Positions 23,861 through 37,536 of a stretch of DNA of 64,000 nucleotides are shown here, piece after piece. Numbering within the stretch: the first letter of the stretch is position 1; every line of letters starts with the position of its first letter. The DNA lies in the NCBI GenBank assembly GCA_035578905.1, contig JAQJVL010000802.1, positions 186,001 through 250,000 of the forward strand, in the 5' to 3' direction. This DNA is from Stictocephala bisonia (Eukaryota > Arthropoda > Insecta > Hemiptera > Membracidae). Under the pieces are notes generated by a model that searched no databases, had not been told where the DNA came from, and worked only from the letters and a program-made list of their open reading frames with translations. Both the position numbers and the translations under genes were made by a program.

Positions 23861-23900
23861 TACAGCTGGAGGCACATTGAGACCAAGAGCTTTTCAGTAA
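23861..23900 (+). CDS. GPATCH2: GPATCH2-like protein, putative terminal exon
   Basis: The acceptor is an ATTTTTTTAG tract at 23851-23860. One base completes a Ser codon with the AG left over from the exon ending at 17414. The exon then reads TAGGTLRPRAFQ and a TAA stop at 23898-23900. Phase agreement and the strong acceptor are the evidence; the residues are not a known domain. No G-patch domain is visible downstream, although human GPATCH2 has one at its C-terminal end while GPATCH2L does not. Candidate polyadenylation signals (AATAAA) lie at 24682 and 24704. Confidence 0.5.
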
Positions 23901-25859
23901 AGTCAAGGATGTCTCTAAACACTGAGTCATGGATCTTGAATTAGACACATTGTTTTCTACCATTTTAGTGCTATGTCTGAGTTTCTGTATATATTTGTAT
24001 ATAGCCTACGTTATTTATTTTAGAATATTTTGTTTTAAGTACTGATAATTATAAGTTATAATATGTAGCAGATAATTTTTAGTCTGTGCTTGTGGAAAAA
24101 GATAAGTGCATACCTTATTAAGGTCATAATGCAGTTTTGGACACAGATTATTTATAATTATTGAAATGTTTGTTTACATGTCTTACTTTTTTTATTGTAC
24201 TCAATTAATTATTCGCCTCCCAAGTCTGATGTTTTTTTTTTTTTTTTTTTTTTTTTGGGAGGAAGTTATTGTTAAGGCAGGCGGTGGGCTTTTAACGATG
24301 GTACTATCATTGATTTTACTATATAAAGAGATACTCCATCCATATGGGAGAGTTGTGGCGAGGCCCCAAAACTGTTTTGAGGCCCCACGCTGCGCTGCGC
24401 ATAGCCCTATTTCCTCTCTCTCTCGCACGCTCTTCCGTCTCTCTCTCTCTCACTTCCCTCCTCTTAATCCAATCTCCCATTCTCCAGACAGCCGCCCCGC
24501 CCTCTCCTTCCTCAGGTCCCACACACAAACAACGTCCTGCTTAGATAATTGTTTACGTTCTTCCATATGGCCAATGTTTATCCGGGTTCGCTGTTTTTAT
24601 ATTTGCTTGCATCTCTTTCGAATAGAATACTGTGTTGATACTATTGTTGATACAGTGAAACTCAGTGTGACATTCATATTGAATAAAGAAATATTTATAA
24701 CTGAATAAATGCAAACACCATATTGATTTATATGATTAACACACCGTGTATTTGTAAATAGACACACTTGAATAGACCGCTAACTTATCGGCAATGCTGG
24801 CGATAATTACTGCTGATTTAAGTAAACATTTTCATATTATATAGCCCATCTGAAAAATCTTTTTTTATTGCATTTTAACCATCGATTAGGTGATTAAATC
24901 GACTGTTGTACTCAATCATTAGTTTTTCATATGTGGTAATTGATTAAAAAATAAATTGTTTTCAAATCCAATCAATGACTCTCCTTTCAATTATGAAATT
25001 AATCTGCAAATATTCCAGGAATATATAATAGCCTATAGTGAAATATTAAAAAAAGTGACATTATTTATTTCTTTGACAAAATAAATATTGAAATAGGCCT
25101 ATGATATTTATATAGAATAATACTGGGCAAAATATAAAACCCAAATGAGATTCAAATTGCATGATAGGGTTAGAACAAATCATAACAAAACCACTAATTT
25201 ACTTCTATACAAGATAAAAGTTGCTTTCATCTTATGGCCTGATTCAGACAATCTGTGTATAGACATTTAATTTAAAATAGCATTATTTTTAATTTTATTA
25301 TATACATATGTTTTATTATTACTGTCTCTAACATTAACATATTATTTGGTTCCAAGTAATTGCATGATTGTTTGTAAAATATTTCATTGTTTGGTGAATG
25401 GTCAGTTTTTATTTTTTTCAGAATCATGAAGAGTTGTGACTCTATTATTACTTCTTGAGAAAAACAATCTCAATGTCAATTGCAATTGGTTAGGAAATAT
25501 TATCGCGATAGAATATAACTAGACTTATGATTATTTAGATTCAATTTTCATTATTTTAATCAGGTTGTGAAATTATTGTAATTTTTTTATGTCCCCCTTA
25601 AAAAAATACCAATTTATAACATTGATTGAATCAGACCATTGTAAAACGTATGTTTAAGGCGAATATAATTTAAGTTAACACATCTGTTTTTCATACTATT
25701 ATTTTACTAGATGTGAAAGTATGGATAAACTGCAATTTATTTATATTTTCAATTTTTCAATTTGAAATTAATAATGATTTCAATAATATAAAGGGTTAAT
25801 TCTAGTATTAAATGTGAACTATATGACAGATGATAAGTTAATGAATAATTAAATTGTTA
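23901..25859. other. Putative 3' UTR and AT-rich intergenic sequence
   Basis: A T-run lies at 24232-24256. A GC- and CT-rich patch follows at about 24355-24540 (GGCCCCAAAACTGTTTTGAG and CT repeats). I recognise no gene. From 24700 to 25860 the sequence is AT-rich with nothing I can name. Confidence 0.4.
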
Positions 25860-26830
25860 TAAATGATTTCTGATACTTCTAATAACGCATCCTCAGATGA
25901 CTTTCCTTTGATAAAACCGAATTGACGTGGATTAAGAAAATTTAATTTAGATAAATAACTATGGAGTCTTTTAATATTTGTTTTTTTCAAAACCCTTAGA
26001 GAATACAGATAACACGCTGATAGTTATTATGTTATCTAGTTTATAGAGTTATTGTCCTTCAAAATAGGTACCACTGAACTTAACTTCAGGCTCTCAGGAA
26101 AAATGCTTTTGATAAAACTACTGTTTATTAAGTGAACTAAAACTGGTGCAATCTCATCAATTATATTTTTCAGTAAATGTACATTAATTTGGTCAGAGCC
26201 AGTTAATATTTTATTTTTTAAAAGCTTAACAATACTCTTAATTTCATAATAAGTTGATAATGAGTTATAAGGAATGAATATTGATAGTAAGTACGTAAAG
26301 GTGGAAGGGTATTGGAATGTACAACGTCTGGAAGGCTAGACTGGATTGTGATAAGGTGATTGTTTAACGTGTCAATGACGAAGGCTCACGCATAACTTCG
26401 CCGTTTGGCAATTCAATTAGCTCAACTATTTTCTTTGAAAACCCACTTGTCAAGTTATTTATTACCTTCCGCTGCTCAGATACATCACCTTTACAGTTTT
26501 CTAATAATGTTGAATAATAATTTTTTTTGTAAAATTGATCACATTATTTAATTCATTAGTACATTTTGCAAAATAATTTTGAAAAACTGTCATATGGTCT
26601 TTTCGTAGAAATTTTATATAATTTTTTACGTCTCTCAAATTTATATAAAATGTTTGGTATGTGCTTATATAAAATGTTGGTGTTATTCAGGGACTTAACA
26701 ACTTAGCCTTTAACAATTTAGAACTACCACCATTTTTCTTGCTACTTCTAAATATACAATTACTTAAAATATCAATAAACTTACAATACGTAGTATTTAC
26801 ATCATTTTAGATAATGCATAATGTTTTAAC
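25860..26830 (-). pseudogene. Degenerate LINE fragment related to the 55-60 kb LINE
   Basis: The stretch aligns by eye with 56850-57660. Shared blocks are GGTACCACTGAACTTAACTT versus GGTACTACTGAACTTAATTT, the CATCACCTTTACAGTTTTCT block, and the TCATATGGTCTTTTCGTAGA block. It covers the linker between endonuclease and reverse transcriptase, plus the start of the reverse transcriptase, on the minus strand. No frame stays open, so it is an old copy. Confidence 0.8.
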
Positions 26831-27418
26831 TAAACATCTGTAAAACACTGTTATTTACATTGATAAAATAACAAAAAAAAATGTCCCCTAACATTTTTCA
26901 TATTCACAAACCATTAAGGCCTAAATAAAAGACCGCGATTTCTTTCCGTGCAAGACATAGCACAGCAAGGAATAATATCCCACTTTGCCCACTATCAAGG
27001 CCAATCGCCGACAGTAGACAGACAGGTGCAGTGGCGACAGTCCGGACAAGCGTCAAGAAACAAGAGAGAATGACAGAATGGGAGGGAGTGATTAGTTTCC
27101 TTTACTGCTCCCAGGTTGTGCAACCGAACAGTCGAAACTGGAGGCAATTTCGACCTCTTTAACTTGATTGACGACAGGTTGCAGCACGGTCGCTCCCATA
27201 TTCCGTGCCTCAAAATTTAACATTGGATGGAACTATCTTCTATGTATAGTAAAATCAATGGTACTATGCAATGTAAATATTAGACTTGGTCTATAGAAAC
27301 ATGATTTTACTGTAATTTACTTTGATATCATTTGTTGGGACCCAAGACTGTAACTATTCAAAAATAATCGTTGGTATCAGTAGGAAATATCAACCATAAT
27401 TGTTTTATGTAATTTATT
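26831..27418. other. Intergenic, includes a GC-richer block
   Basis: Bases about 26930-27215 are much less AT-rich than the surroundings. They lie on the 5' side of the LINE fragment. They could be a LINE 5' untranslated region on the minus strand, which is inference only. Confidence 0.3.
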
Positions 27419-27505
27419 AATTTTTATTTATTTATTCATAAGACGCCGATCGTCAAGATATGGGCGAATATGGATTTCGAATGAGTGTGATGTTAATTTA
27501 CAATT
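27419..27505 (-). repeat. SINE tail fragment
   Basis: TTATTTATTCATAAGACGCC GATCGTCAAGATATG is the reverse complement of the 3' end of the SINE copies at 44617, 46807 and 52559 (CATATCATGACGATCGGCAT in one copy). Only the last 85 bases are present. Confidence 0.8.
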
Positions 27506-30500
27506 TTTTAAAAATATCTTGCTGATTAATGTTGCCCAAGATGAACATAATTATTAATATGTTGAAGATAAATACCATTCCAAAATATAATGTTAATCCA
27601 TAATTTTTCCACCATGTTTTCAAAGTTATTTTCTCATCTCAAGGCTGTGTTTATTTTGGGTTTACATAATAATTTTGGGAATAATAAATAGTGAATATTG
27701 ATGATATATATTCTCTTAAATAAATGGTTCCAAAGAATTGGCACAATCTATCCCCCCATATTAAACACCAAAATTCAAAACATTGAAAATTACCAGTTTG
27801 ATTCCCAAATATGTTTTTCCCCATATATAAAAAACTAGTCAAGTGAGAGACATGTGGTTTTTACTAAAATATTTGGAAAATTGTAATTCACATCTTTCCC
27901 GAAAATTTAATCTAAATCGTTAGAGCTGTTTTTGAGAAAATTCCAATTTTGTATGTTTTTACCCATAAAATTAAAATAATAAAATTTCAAAAAAGTGAAA
28001 AACTGTCTGGAAATATTGGCTAAATAAACCCTCGTACCAAATTTCATAAAAATTTATCCGTCCGTTTGGTCTCTAGCGAAGTGCACATACACATAGACAT
28101 ACGGACTGACATCCAAATTGTTTTTGTTTCAAAAAACCACTTTTTTTGTTCAGGGGACCCCCTAAAATAGATTTTTAGACCAAAACTTGTAAAAGAATTG
28201 TTTTGGACGATCAAATACTTTCTTTGTGCTAATGCATATGGGAGAAATTAAAAAGGTTTTGTGGAATTCTTTTGTAGTGCATATTTAATAAGTTATTTTC
28301 TAAATCCACAATTGCTGCGTGCTTTTAGTACTAGTCGATTTGTTGGTACATTAAAACCTACAGATCCATGTTTGTAGATTAAGCCTATTGTCATTAATAT
28401 CAGGCTTTTTGTAACTTGTTTCATTTTTATTTTAATTAATAAAAATAGATTCCTCATTTAAATCATCATTATCACACTTGCTTTGATTAAAAATCCAAGA
28501 AAGAAAACCTAACCAAGAAATCATTTATCAGTAGAAACCAATAATACCCGCTGTTGTAAATGGTTTAAGACCATGTGTTATTTATGTTTAATTTTCATTA
28601 GGCACGGATAGGAACAGATTTTTAGGTTAGAGAGAGAATCTGGGAAAATTAGTTTCATCCTAAGTTTCAGGAAATTTTCGGGGAGGGAATTTTCCGATCT
28701 TAGAACATATTAATTTGAAATTTATTAAATTCACCAAATCATTATATAATAATAATTGATTGCTATATTTTAGTAAGAAACCAAACCATTAATGTTAAGA
28801 CTCATTTAATTACTCCTTATTTTAAATTAACTTTATTATTTATATAAGAGAAAATAATTCAAACATGTGTAGACTAAACAATAACAGATCACATACTTAA
28901 GAAACAAAACTCTCTTATTTGATATAATTGTTCATATTTATTTTAGAGCGAACTGAAATAAAATTGTATCAAGTGAAATATAATAATGGTAGTTCCTATT
29001 GCACGCCAATATTTAATTAAAGTCACAATAAAAATTTGAAATTGATGAATTCTTCAATTAATTAACTTAACTACATTACAACTGATATGTATGAAGAAAT
29101 CAATCACTATTTAAGAATTTAATAGCTATTTGAAAATTTACTCACGCTTGTTTTATTTACAAAACCAGTTTTAATACTCTTGTAGCAATAATTAAATTTG
29201 GCAAAATCTTCAGAAGTAATATTTGTTGGAAAGTGTTACCAAATTTGAGCCTTATTTTTATTAGTTATGTTTTGTTATACAAGTTTTTTTTCCTGATCAC
29301 TTTGAATTGAAGACGAAGCATGGTCAGAATCTCACATTCTTAAATAGGCCCTGACATTTAAAATAAAAACAAAGTACTAACTTCTAACACTTTCTAAATG
29401 GATACTTTTTTGAATAACCACAACTGAACTGTATCACAGAGGAGAAAGAAACGGAGGTTGCATTTAATAATGCGCTGAATGTGTGTCTAGTAGTTATTTC
29501 TCCAGTGCGCCCTGCAATGGCAGAGCCAGCACCTTGGCAGTCCCTTTCTTATCCCCCCCAAACCTTCAAGGATAAACATAGTAATTATTACTACACATGT
29601 ATAAAGTTGTTCATTAGTTGTAATCCTATATATAACTGCCATCGAGGCATTCGCTGTGGCTGCAAGAAAGCGACATCTATTTCTTCTCTGTGACTGTAAA
29701 CAAAATACACACCTGGCCGATCTTTATTCGGTGCTTCCGATCACAATGTACAGTTAAAACTTACAGTAGCGAAGCTTGTTGGCAAAAGCTGGATCCAACC
29801 AAATATGATTTAGGCATCATCGCCAAACGCAGTCGGTTGCTTTCAGAATTGCCTCTTCTCAACAAAAAATGTATTGTGCACATGCCACAAAATGTGGATC
29901 TGTGGGTATTTTATTCAGTAATAACGTGGCTACAATCAACTGGAAATAAGCTATGAGCTATATAATCAAATTTGGATGCCCAAGTAGTTCAATCGATCAA
30001 TAGTAATAAAATTGTGTGTCTAATTCTAGAAATAAATTCTAAAGTCGTTTTGGATCAATTAGTGTTTAGATTATGATCAGTAATGAAATGTGTGAGCTAA
30101 ACTCAAAACTACTTCATTGGTAAATCCATTGTGACAAAGCTTAACATTTGTGGTGCATCGCTTAATATCTCAGCGTTCATAACTGACCGCTCAGATTATT
30201 AGTTATGGTTTATTATTTAAACTCCTTGAAAAGATTAATCAGCAAGTCAATTTATGACTGCTTTTTTTATGCTAATGATATTATAAATACTCTCTTTTTT
30301 CATATGTGACAGACAAATATGGTTAGTGAATGCAAAATCATGTATGATTGGCAGCTATTAAATTCCATTTCTTAGTTCATAGTTTATAAAATTTAGTTTA
30401 GTTGGTACGTATTTTTAATTGTTTTTTGTATAATTCATGTTCCTGTAATATTTTATAACAGTATTTTTGTTTTTTTTTAATAGAGAACTGTACTTTTGTT

Positions 30501-31416
30501 GTTTTTTTTATATATATATATATATATATTGTTTTTGTTATATATATATTGTGTTGTAGCACAAGAAAGACTCACTGCCTTATTAACATGTATATATGAG
30601 AAAATACACTCATTTTTAGTGAAACTTTGTTTTTCCTATCCTTTTTAAGTGCCAACAAATTTGCACAAATAGCAGTAGAACATTTCTTTGCAAGCAAAGT
30701 TTAATTTTGGAAAACCCCCTGCTTTGAGTATGGAGTAAATTTTGGATTTTTGTTGTAGTCTTAGTTTGTGGTTTATTCATTACATTTCTGGATTGTAACA
30801 TTTTCTCAGTTTTGCTAAAAGAAATTCCAATCAAGAGGAGAATTTGGACAGCTAAAAAAAGCTTGTAAACTCAAAAAAATATTGAATTTTGTGAATGCTA
30901 CAAAAGTGAAGAGTTTGAGAAACCTAACTTAGAAGGAATAAAATATAAATTATTTTATCTGTGTTTTGGTAACCATGAAATTTCTATACATTTCTGAAAA
31001 TATGATTTCTTGTTGAAAAAGCGGAAAACATAACTTTATATTTTTAATGGGTAGGTTTTTGGAACTGCAGAAAACTTTGCTTTTGATAATAGAAAAATCA
31101 AATTTAAAAAAAATTGTTTTTAACATGTTGAGTACAGACTACATTAATTAACGTAGCGCAGCAGTGGCATACCTGGTGGACTACGTTAATTTACATAGTG
31201 CTTCTGTTTTAAATGCATTGGTTCAGCTTGAGTTTAGCTATTGTCGGAAAACGTTGTGACACTCGCTGCTTGTTGTGCCAGTTTTTGTATTCAATAGTAG
31301 TTTGTTTTCTGTTCCCGCCATTATTTTTGTAGGAGGGGTGATTGTACTAAGTGATAGTGTTTTGTAGTTAGCCGTTAAGGTGCCTAATTATGTGTAGTCT
31401 TTCAGCATTCAATTTG
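27506..31416. other. Intergenic AT-rich sequence
   Basis: No firm gene. A TA microsatellite lies at 30511-30549. An unexplained 88-codon open frame lies at 29690-29956 on the + strand (see findings). The stretch 28020-28110 (TTTATCCGTCCGTTTGGTCT) looks like a dispersed repeat, but no second copy lies in this window. Confidence 0.35.
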
Positions 31417-31420
31417 TTAA

Positions 31421-32064
31421 CCCTCCTAGTGTTCACTATGTATCCTGAAAATATTGGGTGGATTTAGCTTGATTTCCAGACATTTGATTGAAAAATAATA
31501 TAAAATATATTTATTATTATGAAAATATATTTACTATTATATATCATTTTATTTGTTATATTACACTGAATATTTTACAATATGTTTTATGTACATACTT
31601 TCATTTTGAAAAATTTTGTGCCTACAAAACTGAAGAAAACATTTTTTTTTCGTTGTTTTAGAAAAGTTTTCACTGTTACCATGGAAATAAAATAACACAA
31701 ACAAACAAATCCAGGATAGCCATCTTGTTCAAAATTTAGTAAACTTTAAAAATATATACAATATATACAAATGTTTTGCTCAGCAAAAATTGGAAAGGAC
31801 AAAAAACAAAACTATGTACACACGTCAACACCGGCGAGTCAAGATGGCCGATCTCCTTCACTGACTGTTACAGCTATTTTGTAAACAAATCACAATTCTC
31901 TTGATGCGTGTAATCGATCATACTGGACTATCGATTATTCGGTATCATCTCCTGTTTCGATTGATACCACATAGAGTATTTTTGACAGAACGATAATGCC
32001 AGAATAGCATATGTAACAATGGACTGCACAGTTGCTGACGCATCGGCAATAAACAACAGGAGGG
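31421..32064. mobile_element. TTAA-flanked MITE (piggyBac-like)
   Basis: The left end is CCCTCCTAGTGTTCACTATG and the right end, inverted, is CCCTCCTGTTGTTTATTGCC. TTAA lies at 31417-31420 and 32065-32068. It is 644 bases with no coding capacity. The ends share CCCTCCT-GTGTT and then diverge. Confidence 0.7.
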
Positions 32065-32068
32065 TTAA

Positions 32069-34070
32069 GGGTGTTCGATTGAAAATTATTTAAACAATTT
32101 TTTTGAATAAAATTGTTTGTATTGATGTAAGTAATAAATTTTGCTCGGGAAAAATTCTAAAAAATGTTTTTATGGAGATATGGCTGCCCAAAGTGACTAA
32201 TGTAGCATTTACGGTGCTTAACTCATGAACAAACCGTGTGATATATTTCATTAACATTTTGAGAATATAGTGGACAAAAGATATTAACCAACCTTCTATA
32301 TGGTAAACCTAAAAAAGATTAAGTGTTACCAATTATTTTTCTATAAAAAAAATTTGTTCAAATTTTGAGTTGAAATCTGTACAATCGTCTTTAGCTAAAA
32401 ATTAGATTGCTAATATATATAAAATTCATTGCTAGATTTTACTAGGGAGTTATGACCATCTGTCGAATTTGCGGGCGGAGCTATGAGGGGGAGAGAGGGG
32501 AGGGGAAAACATTGCTTGTTCGTTATTGAGTCAGCATCTTTACTACTCTTAGCGGCAGTTGCGATAAAATATATAACTAAATTCGTTAGAGAGCTAAACT
32601 GGGTGCCCAGACGAACACCCTTTACTATTTTTTTGTGGTTTTACATGTGTTTTATGCTGAACATAAATTTATAACTATTTTTTCAATAGTCATATTTTGT
32701 TATCTACTAATTACTTGATTAACACATCCTAATCCCACATACACTCAACAAAAGTTGGTAATGTTTGATTCTTTAGTTACATTGCAATTCTTAAAATATG
32801 AAGAAAAGTATATTTTGTTTATTCATTTAAAGACAATTATTTACAAAGTTAGGAGGAAAATAAAGTTTATAATTTTCAATTTTTTTCTTATTATTATGGA
32901 GCCTAATTTAGTTCAACCAACATAATTCATACCAAAACACCTTGTACTACATCCATCAGAGGCCAAGTTCCATTTGTACCAGGATTGTGAGAATGAACTT
33001 GGAACTGTCCAAGTCTACCATTCTAACTGAATCAAGTAAGTGGTCCCTTTGGACACAACCACAATTTTAGTTCAAAATCAAAGTATTTTACTAATACTCT
33101 ACAGGTAATTCCCATTAAAATCAGCAAATCTATTTTGTTCAGTTGGCCATTGCTCTTATTATCATTGTGCATATGACCGCCATAGACATATTTGCCATGA
33201 AAGTAGTTTTTCACGATATCTCAAGAAATAATTATCTGATGTAAAGAAATAAAACCCATATTTTTTAGCCCCTGAGCTGTTTATAACATTAAAATAAAAA
33301 TAAAAAATTTAAATATTTTATTTTTATTTTAATAAAGAAATAAAGTTTTCAAATTCTTGTTCAGCATGAAAAAACACTAAAGTCAAGGAAAATGAAAACC
33401 CACAGCAAATAACGAAAATAAGATTTATAAAATAATGGATTTAGAAAGTGCATAAGTACGTATATTTTAGTTAATTTGCACTTACTTAGGATGCAGATAA
33501 TAATAATCAAATTAAAGCTCCTCTCAAAAAAAATTCTGATAGATCTTTATTTTTTTATATTATTTTCCTGCAATAATTATTGAAAAATTTATTTTTACTA
33601 ATCTTAATTTAGTTTACACACTTGCAGAACTTCTCCATTTATGAGGAACCAATCGCAAGATGTCGCTAGAAAGTAACAATATTCTTACTAGTGAGTAGTA
33701 ATTATGTAAGAAGGTAAGTAGCTGATTATTAAACTCCATTATACCTCCTACTCAACTTTTTTTGCGTTCACAAACCTCTAACCAAGTACTTGATATTTTT
33801 CCTCTTTTTAATACTGCTCAACTGATTGTTTAATCACATTTAATGAAACTAACAGTTAATACCTTTCAGCAAAAATGGAACAAAAATACAATGTTGATTA
33901 ACCTACAAATGTTGCAAAACCTACAATGTTGATTTGCCTATGAGTATACCTGTAGTGAGCGTTTAGGCCCTATACATACAACTACATACTTGTAGTCAAA
34001 CAATGGTTAATATAATTAGCAACATTAAAATGTGTTTATTTACTGAAAGAAAACTTTTATCTTACTATTA
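32069..34070. other. Intergenic sequence, nothing recognised
   Basis: AT-rich apart from a purine-rich patch at 32470-32510 (GGGCGGAGCTATGAGGGGGA). No supported gene or repeat pair. Confidence 0.35.
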
Positions 34071-34074
34071 TATA

Positions 34075-34260
34075 AAAATCTAATGGTGTCTGTCTGTGTA
34101 ATCACGCAAAACTACTGGACCCATTCAACTGAAATTTTGCATGGACATTCTTAAGGACTCTGGTTAACACATAGGCCTATATTTATTTTGAAATTCTATC
34201 AGGGCACCAACCGAAATTCTATCAGGGCTCTAAGAAGTATCAGTGCAAGCCCTATGGCAA
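34075..34260 (+). repeat. Helitron-like left end (uncertain)
   Basis: ATATAAAAATCTAATGGTGT CTGTCTGTGTAATCACGC resembles 5' portions of insect Helitron-like repeats. No 3' CTAG hairpin is found nearby. A short duplication (GAAATTCTATCAGGG) occurs twice at 34190-34230. Confidence 0.35.
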
Positions 34261-34295
34261 TACCAATTTGACAATTGTTTATAATAGTTTCCACG

Positions 34296-34566
34296 GTAAC
34301 TAATAAAGACGGTAGGTATCACGACGAGACTGTGCAGTAAACTGTGATGTCACATGGGCGAAATCAGCTGATTTTTTAATTCTATTAAATACTGGTAACT
34401 AAATCTTCAAATTACATAGAAGCATATAGCTAAATAGTAGTAAGATTTTTACCACTTATCAACTGGAATTGTAATTACGGGCATTAGAACCATATTTTTG
34501 CCGTTTCGCCCACGTGACGTCATGGGAGATGCGCATCATACCTACTGTCTTCTTTTCTAGGTATCG
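34296..34566. mobile_element. Short MITE with long inverted ends
   Basis: The left end contains AGACGGTAGGTATCA and then GTGATGTCACATGGGCGAAA. The right end, inverted, contains AGACAGTAGGTATGA and then GACGTCACGTGGGCGAAA. The inverted similarity extends over about 65 bases on each side, with an AT-rich centre. The superfamily is not clear. Confidence 0.6.
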
Positions 34567-34884
34567 TGTTATGAAGTAAATACTGTACCAAACCTAACTA
34601 CAGTGCACTTATGCATTATACAGATGCCTGTAGGTACATACCATACCTAACCTAGTGTTACCGTAATTTATTTCATCATGTTTTGTTTTACTGAACGTAA
34701 TAAGCACAATATAAATCAACGTAAACCCCATACGAAGGACAGGTACTGTCTACAATAGTTGTTATACAAATAATATTATCATGATTATTACTCAGATAAG
34801 TATCCTAATAAAGGTTACATGTATATACGCTGTTTGACTATCCGTGTAGTTGTACTCGAATGAATACATGTGTGGTAAGTGATA

Positions 34885-34930
34885 TTGGTCCACCCACCCA
34901 TGCACATAAATGACATGTATAGTGGTATTA
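34885..34930 (+). repeat. Dispersed copy of the minisatellite unit
   Basis: GGTCCACCCACCCATGCACA followed by TGTATAGTGGTATT resembles one degraded 36-bp unit of the arrays at 19-20 kb. Confidence 0.5.
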
Positions 34931-36273
34931 TAGCCAATAGTGGTCTGTTGGGAGTATTGTTGAATTAAGTTACCGTTAGATATTTACTGAAAATAAACTA
35001 CCATAGTATGGTCATCAGTATTGTTTTGTAACAAACCACTTTAAACCAGTTGATGCTTGTTCATTTAAATAATTTCAACTGTAGATTTTTGAATCTTCAA
35101 AGAGATTATATTTACTATTTTTTTTTTTTTTTCTTCTAAATAATCAAAACTTTTGTATAGAAATCAAGTTATAAGGAGTCACATTGAAGCAAAAACATCT
35201 TCTAACATGGCTGCTTAGATTGAAACCCACTGAAAGCACTGGTGCGAAGGAGATGTCCTGAGTGCTGGAAGTGTGAGAGAGAGAGAGAACTAATCTTCCC
35301 CCACAGAGTTTATTCCATTTAAAAATTTCAGAAATTAAGAAGACTGTAGACCGGGTGTTGGCAGCACAGTAGCAAGCCCCACCCATTACATCAGCAACAG
35401 TGACCATTGGTTGGTTTGATTAACACTAACGAATTAAAATAGAATTATTAATTTAAATCAGCATTTAAAAAATAGCAATGAATAGTAATGTAAACAATGA
35501 ACCTAATTTGTACAGATCATTACAGTTATTTTTTAGAACTGTTGCGGAAGTTGTACACAAACTAGAACTTGGAGAAGGAAGTTGTTAGTCACACCTATGA
35601 TGTACAGTGGCGGAGTGCTGAAATGTTTCCTCTCTGCTTCTTAAACTCCCTTTAGTGCTAATTATAACACATAGGTCACACACAATCTATCTGGTCCACT
35701 TGTCGTTAAAAGTGGACAAAGGATGTAGGATGTTGTTCATAGATTCAAAATAAAGCAAAACGTTCTTATAAACAATTGTCCAAAATCCTTTCGTTAACCA
35801 GCTAGCTGCAATTTAGCATTTTTCATTAAAAACGATTATCTAATAAACAATTTAACTGAAAACCTGTTAGAATAAATTAAGAAATATGTTAATACATATG
35901 TATGTACGTACATTTTGTGTGTAATAATTTTCATAATATTTAAATAAATCACCAAAATTTTTAGTTTTGGTTTCTCATTACAATACGACTATAAATATTT
36001 CACCTTACCTCTTATCTCAAGATTTTTTTCTATCTTAAGTTACATACATATAAAGCTTTAAATGAGAATAGTTTTTAGAAAAACAAGAACTAAATAATTA
36101 GCTAAAAACATTACAGTAAAACAATCACTATAACCAAAGTACAGTCTTAAAGAAACTAGTCAACAGCTGGTGATAAACTCTATATTTTATCATCTATTTC
36201 CATAAGTCATTGCTGCCAAATGATAACAAATAATTGGAAAACTGTTTCAGATTATGTTTTGTGCTAAGGTAAC
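34931..36273. other. Intergenic sequence, nothing recognised
   Basis: AT-rich with a T-run at 35118-35132 and a short GA run at about 35275-35288. No supported gene. Confidence 0.35.
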
Positions 36274-36795
36274 CAGTGGCGGCTACTCCATAAGAGCACA
36301 TGAGCACGTGAACCCCCTGTGAGATTTGAAAAAGAAAATGAACTACATTTAAAGTTTAGGTTAAATTATTTACACATTGAAATTACGAAATTTCAATTTT
36401 TAAACTCTTAAACGTAAGAAAACTCAAAGAGGCGCCTTCAGCTAGCTTCCGCTAATCCCGCAGTACTGTCACACAGTCCCGGTTGTGCTCCATAGCGTAT
36501 ATGCAAGGCCTAATCAGCTGTTCTGTCTGGAAGGCGGTGGTGGGGCCTTCTTGTAATAGAAGCCAGCGGTGCACACTTGCCGTGTGCTCCACTCCGACTA
36601 TTTTTAAAATCTGTTGTTTGGTTAAGAATGGTTTTTAACTACGTTAAAATATCTTGTAAAATATTTTAAAATGCATGTTTAAGCGAATAATTTTTAGAAC
36701 ATTTTAATTGTGCCCTTTTACTTGTGGGGTACTCCATACACCCCAAAACCCCCGGTGTGTGAACCCCCACTTTACTAGGTCAAAAGCCGTTACTG
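36274..36795. mobile_element. hAT-type non-autonomous element
   Basis: 522 bases. The ends are CAGTGGCGGCTACT and, inverted, CAGTAACGGCTTTTG. It is flanked by an exact 8-bp duplication AAGGTAAC at 36266-36273 and 36796-36803. CAGTGGCGGC is a known style of hAT end. The words GAACCCCC and GTGTGAACCCCC recur near both ends. No transposase. Confidence 0.82.
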
Positions 36796-37536
36796 AAGGT
36801 AACTCAATTTTAATAGTTGTATCATCAATTACATACTTAAAATTGACACAATTACGAGCGGGCGACACACTGCCCAGATCAATACCACAGTCTTTATTGC
36901 ACTATTATGCGCAGGCTATCAATCAACCGGGAGGTCAAAGTACAGATAGATCATCCGCTCCGTTCTAATCACCTTCAGTTAGGTATGTTTATTATGTCAG
37001 GTTTAAGTAGGATATCAAGAAGACTCAATAGACCAGTCGAGCATATTTTTTATATTTATTATTAAGTGCTAAACCTAATTAGGCATTTGCTGATTAGATT
37101 TTTGGCATGGAAATAAATAAAAAACATATATAATACAGTGATAGAATGTTTTTTTGTAAAAATAAAAATTTTGAGCAATGTACAACATGCACCATAAGAC
37201 TCACATAGTCTTTTTGACATTGGAAGGAATGAAAATAGGATATTTAGGTTTACAGAATATCGTGAGATGCAGAAGGGAATATGAAAGGAGATATGGTTCG
37301 GAATGTAGTATGAACATAATAATTTACTAACACTAATTAAAACAAGACCATTGATTAAACTTTAAACATAGTTTTCTCCAATCTAATATTAACAAAATAA
37401 ACAAGATAAGGCTTATTCTAAAATCTTAAGATACAATTTACAAAAATCTACAAAGCGTCTTCTGAGGGACAGGAGTTTCAGGCTGCTGCACTTGTGTGGA
37501 AGGTCACTTGGACAGGACTTGAGAGGGCTTTGACGA

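Noticed and set aside
24166..24708. 180-codon open frame on the + strand
   Set aside because: It runs through a T-run and a CT-rich patch, giving poly-Phe and Ser/Leu-rich residues with no domain.
31120..32225. A larger inverted-end element around the TTAA MITE (GTTGAGTACAGACTACATTA and its partner near 32200)
   Set aside because: The words are only loosely similar and no target duplication is visible.
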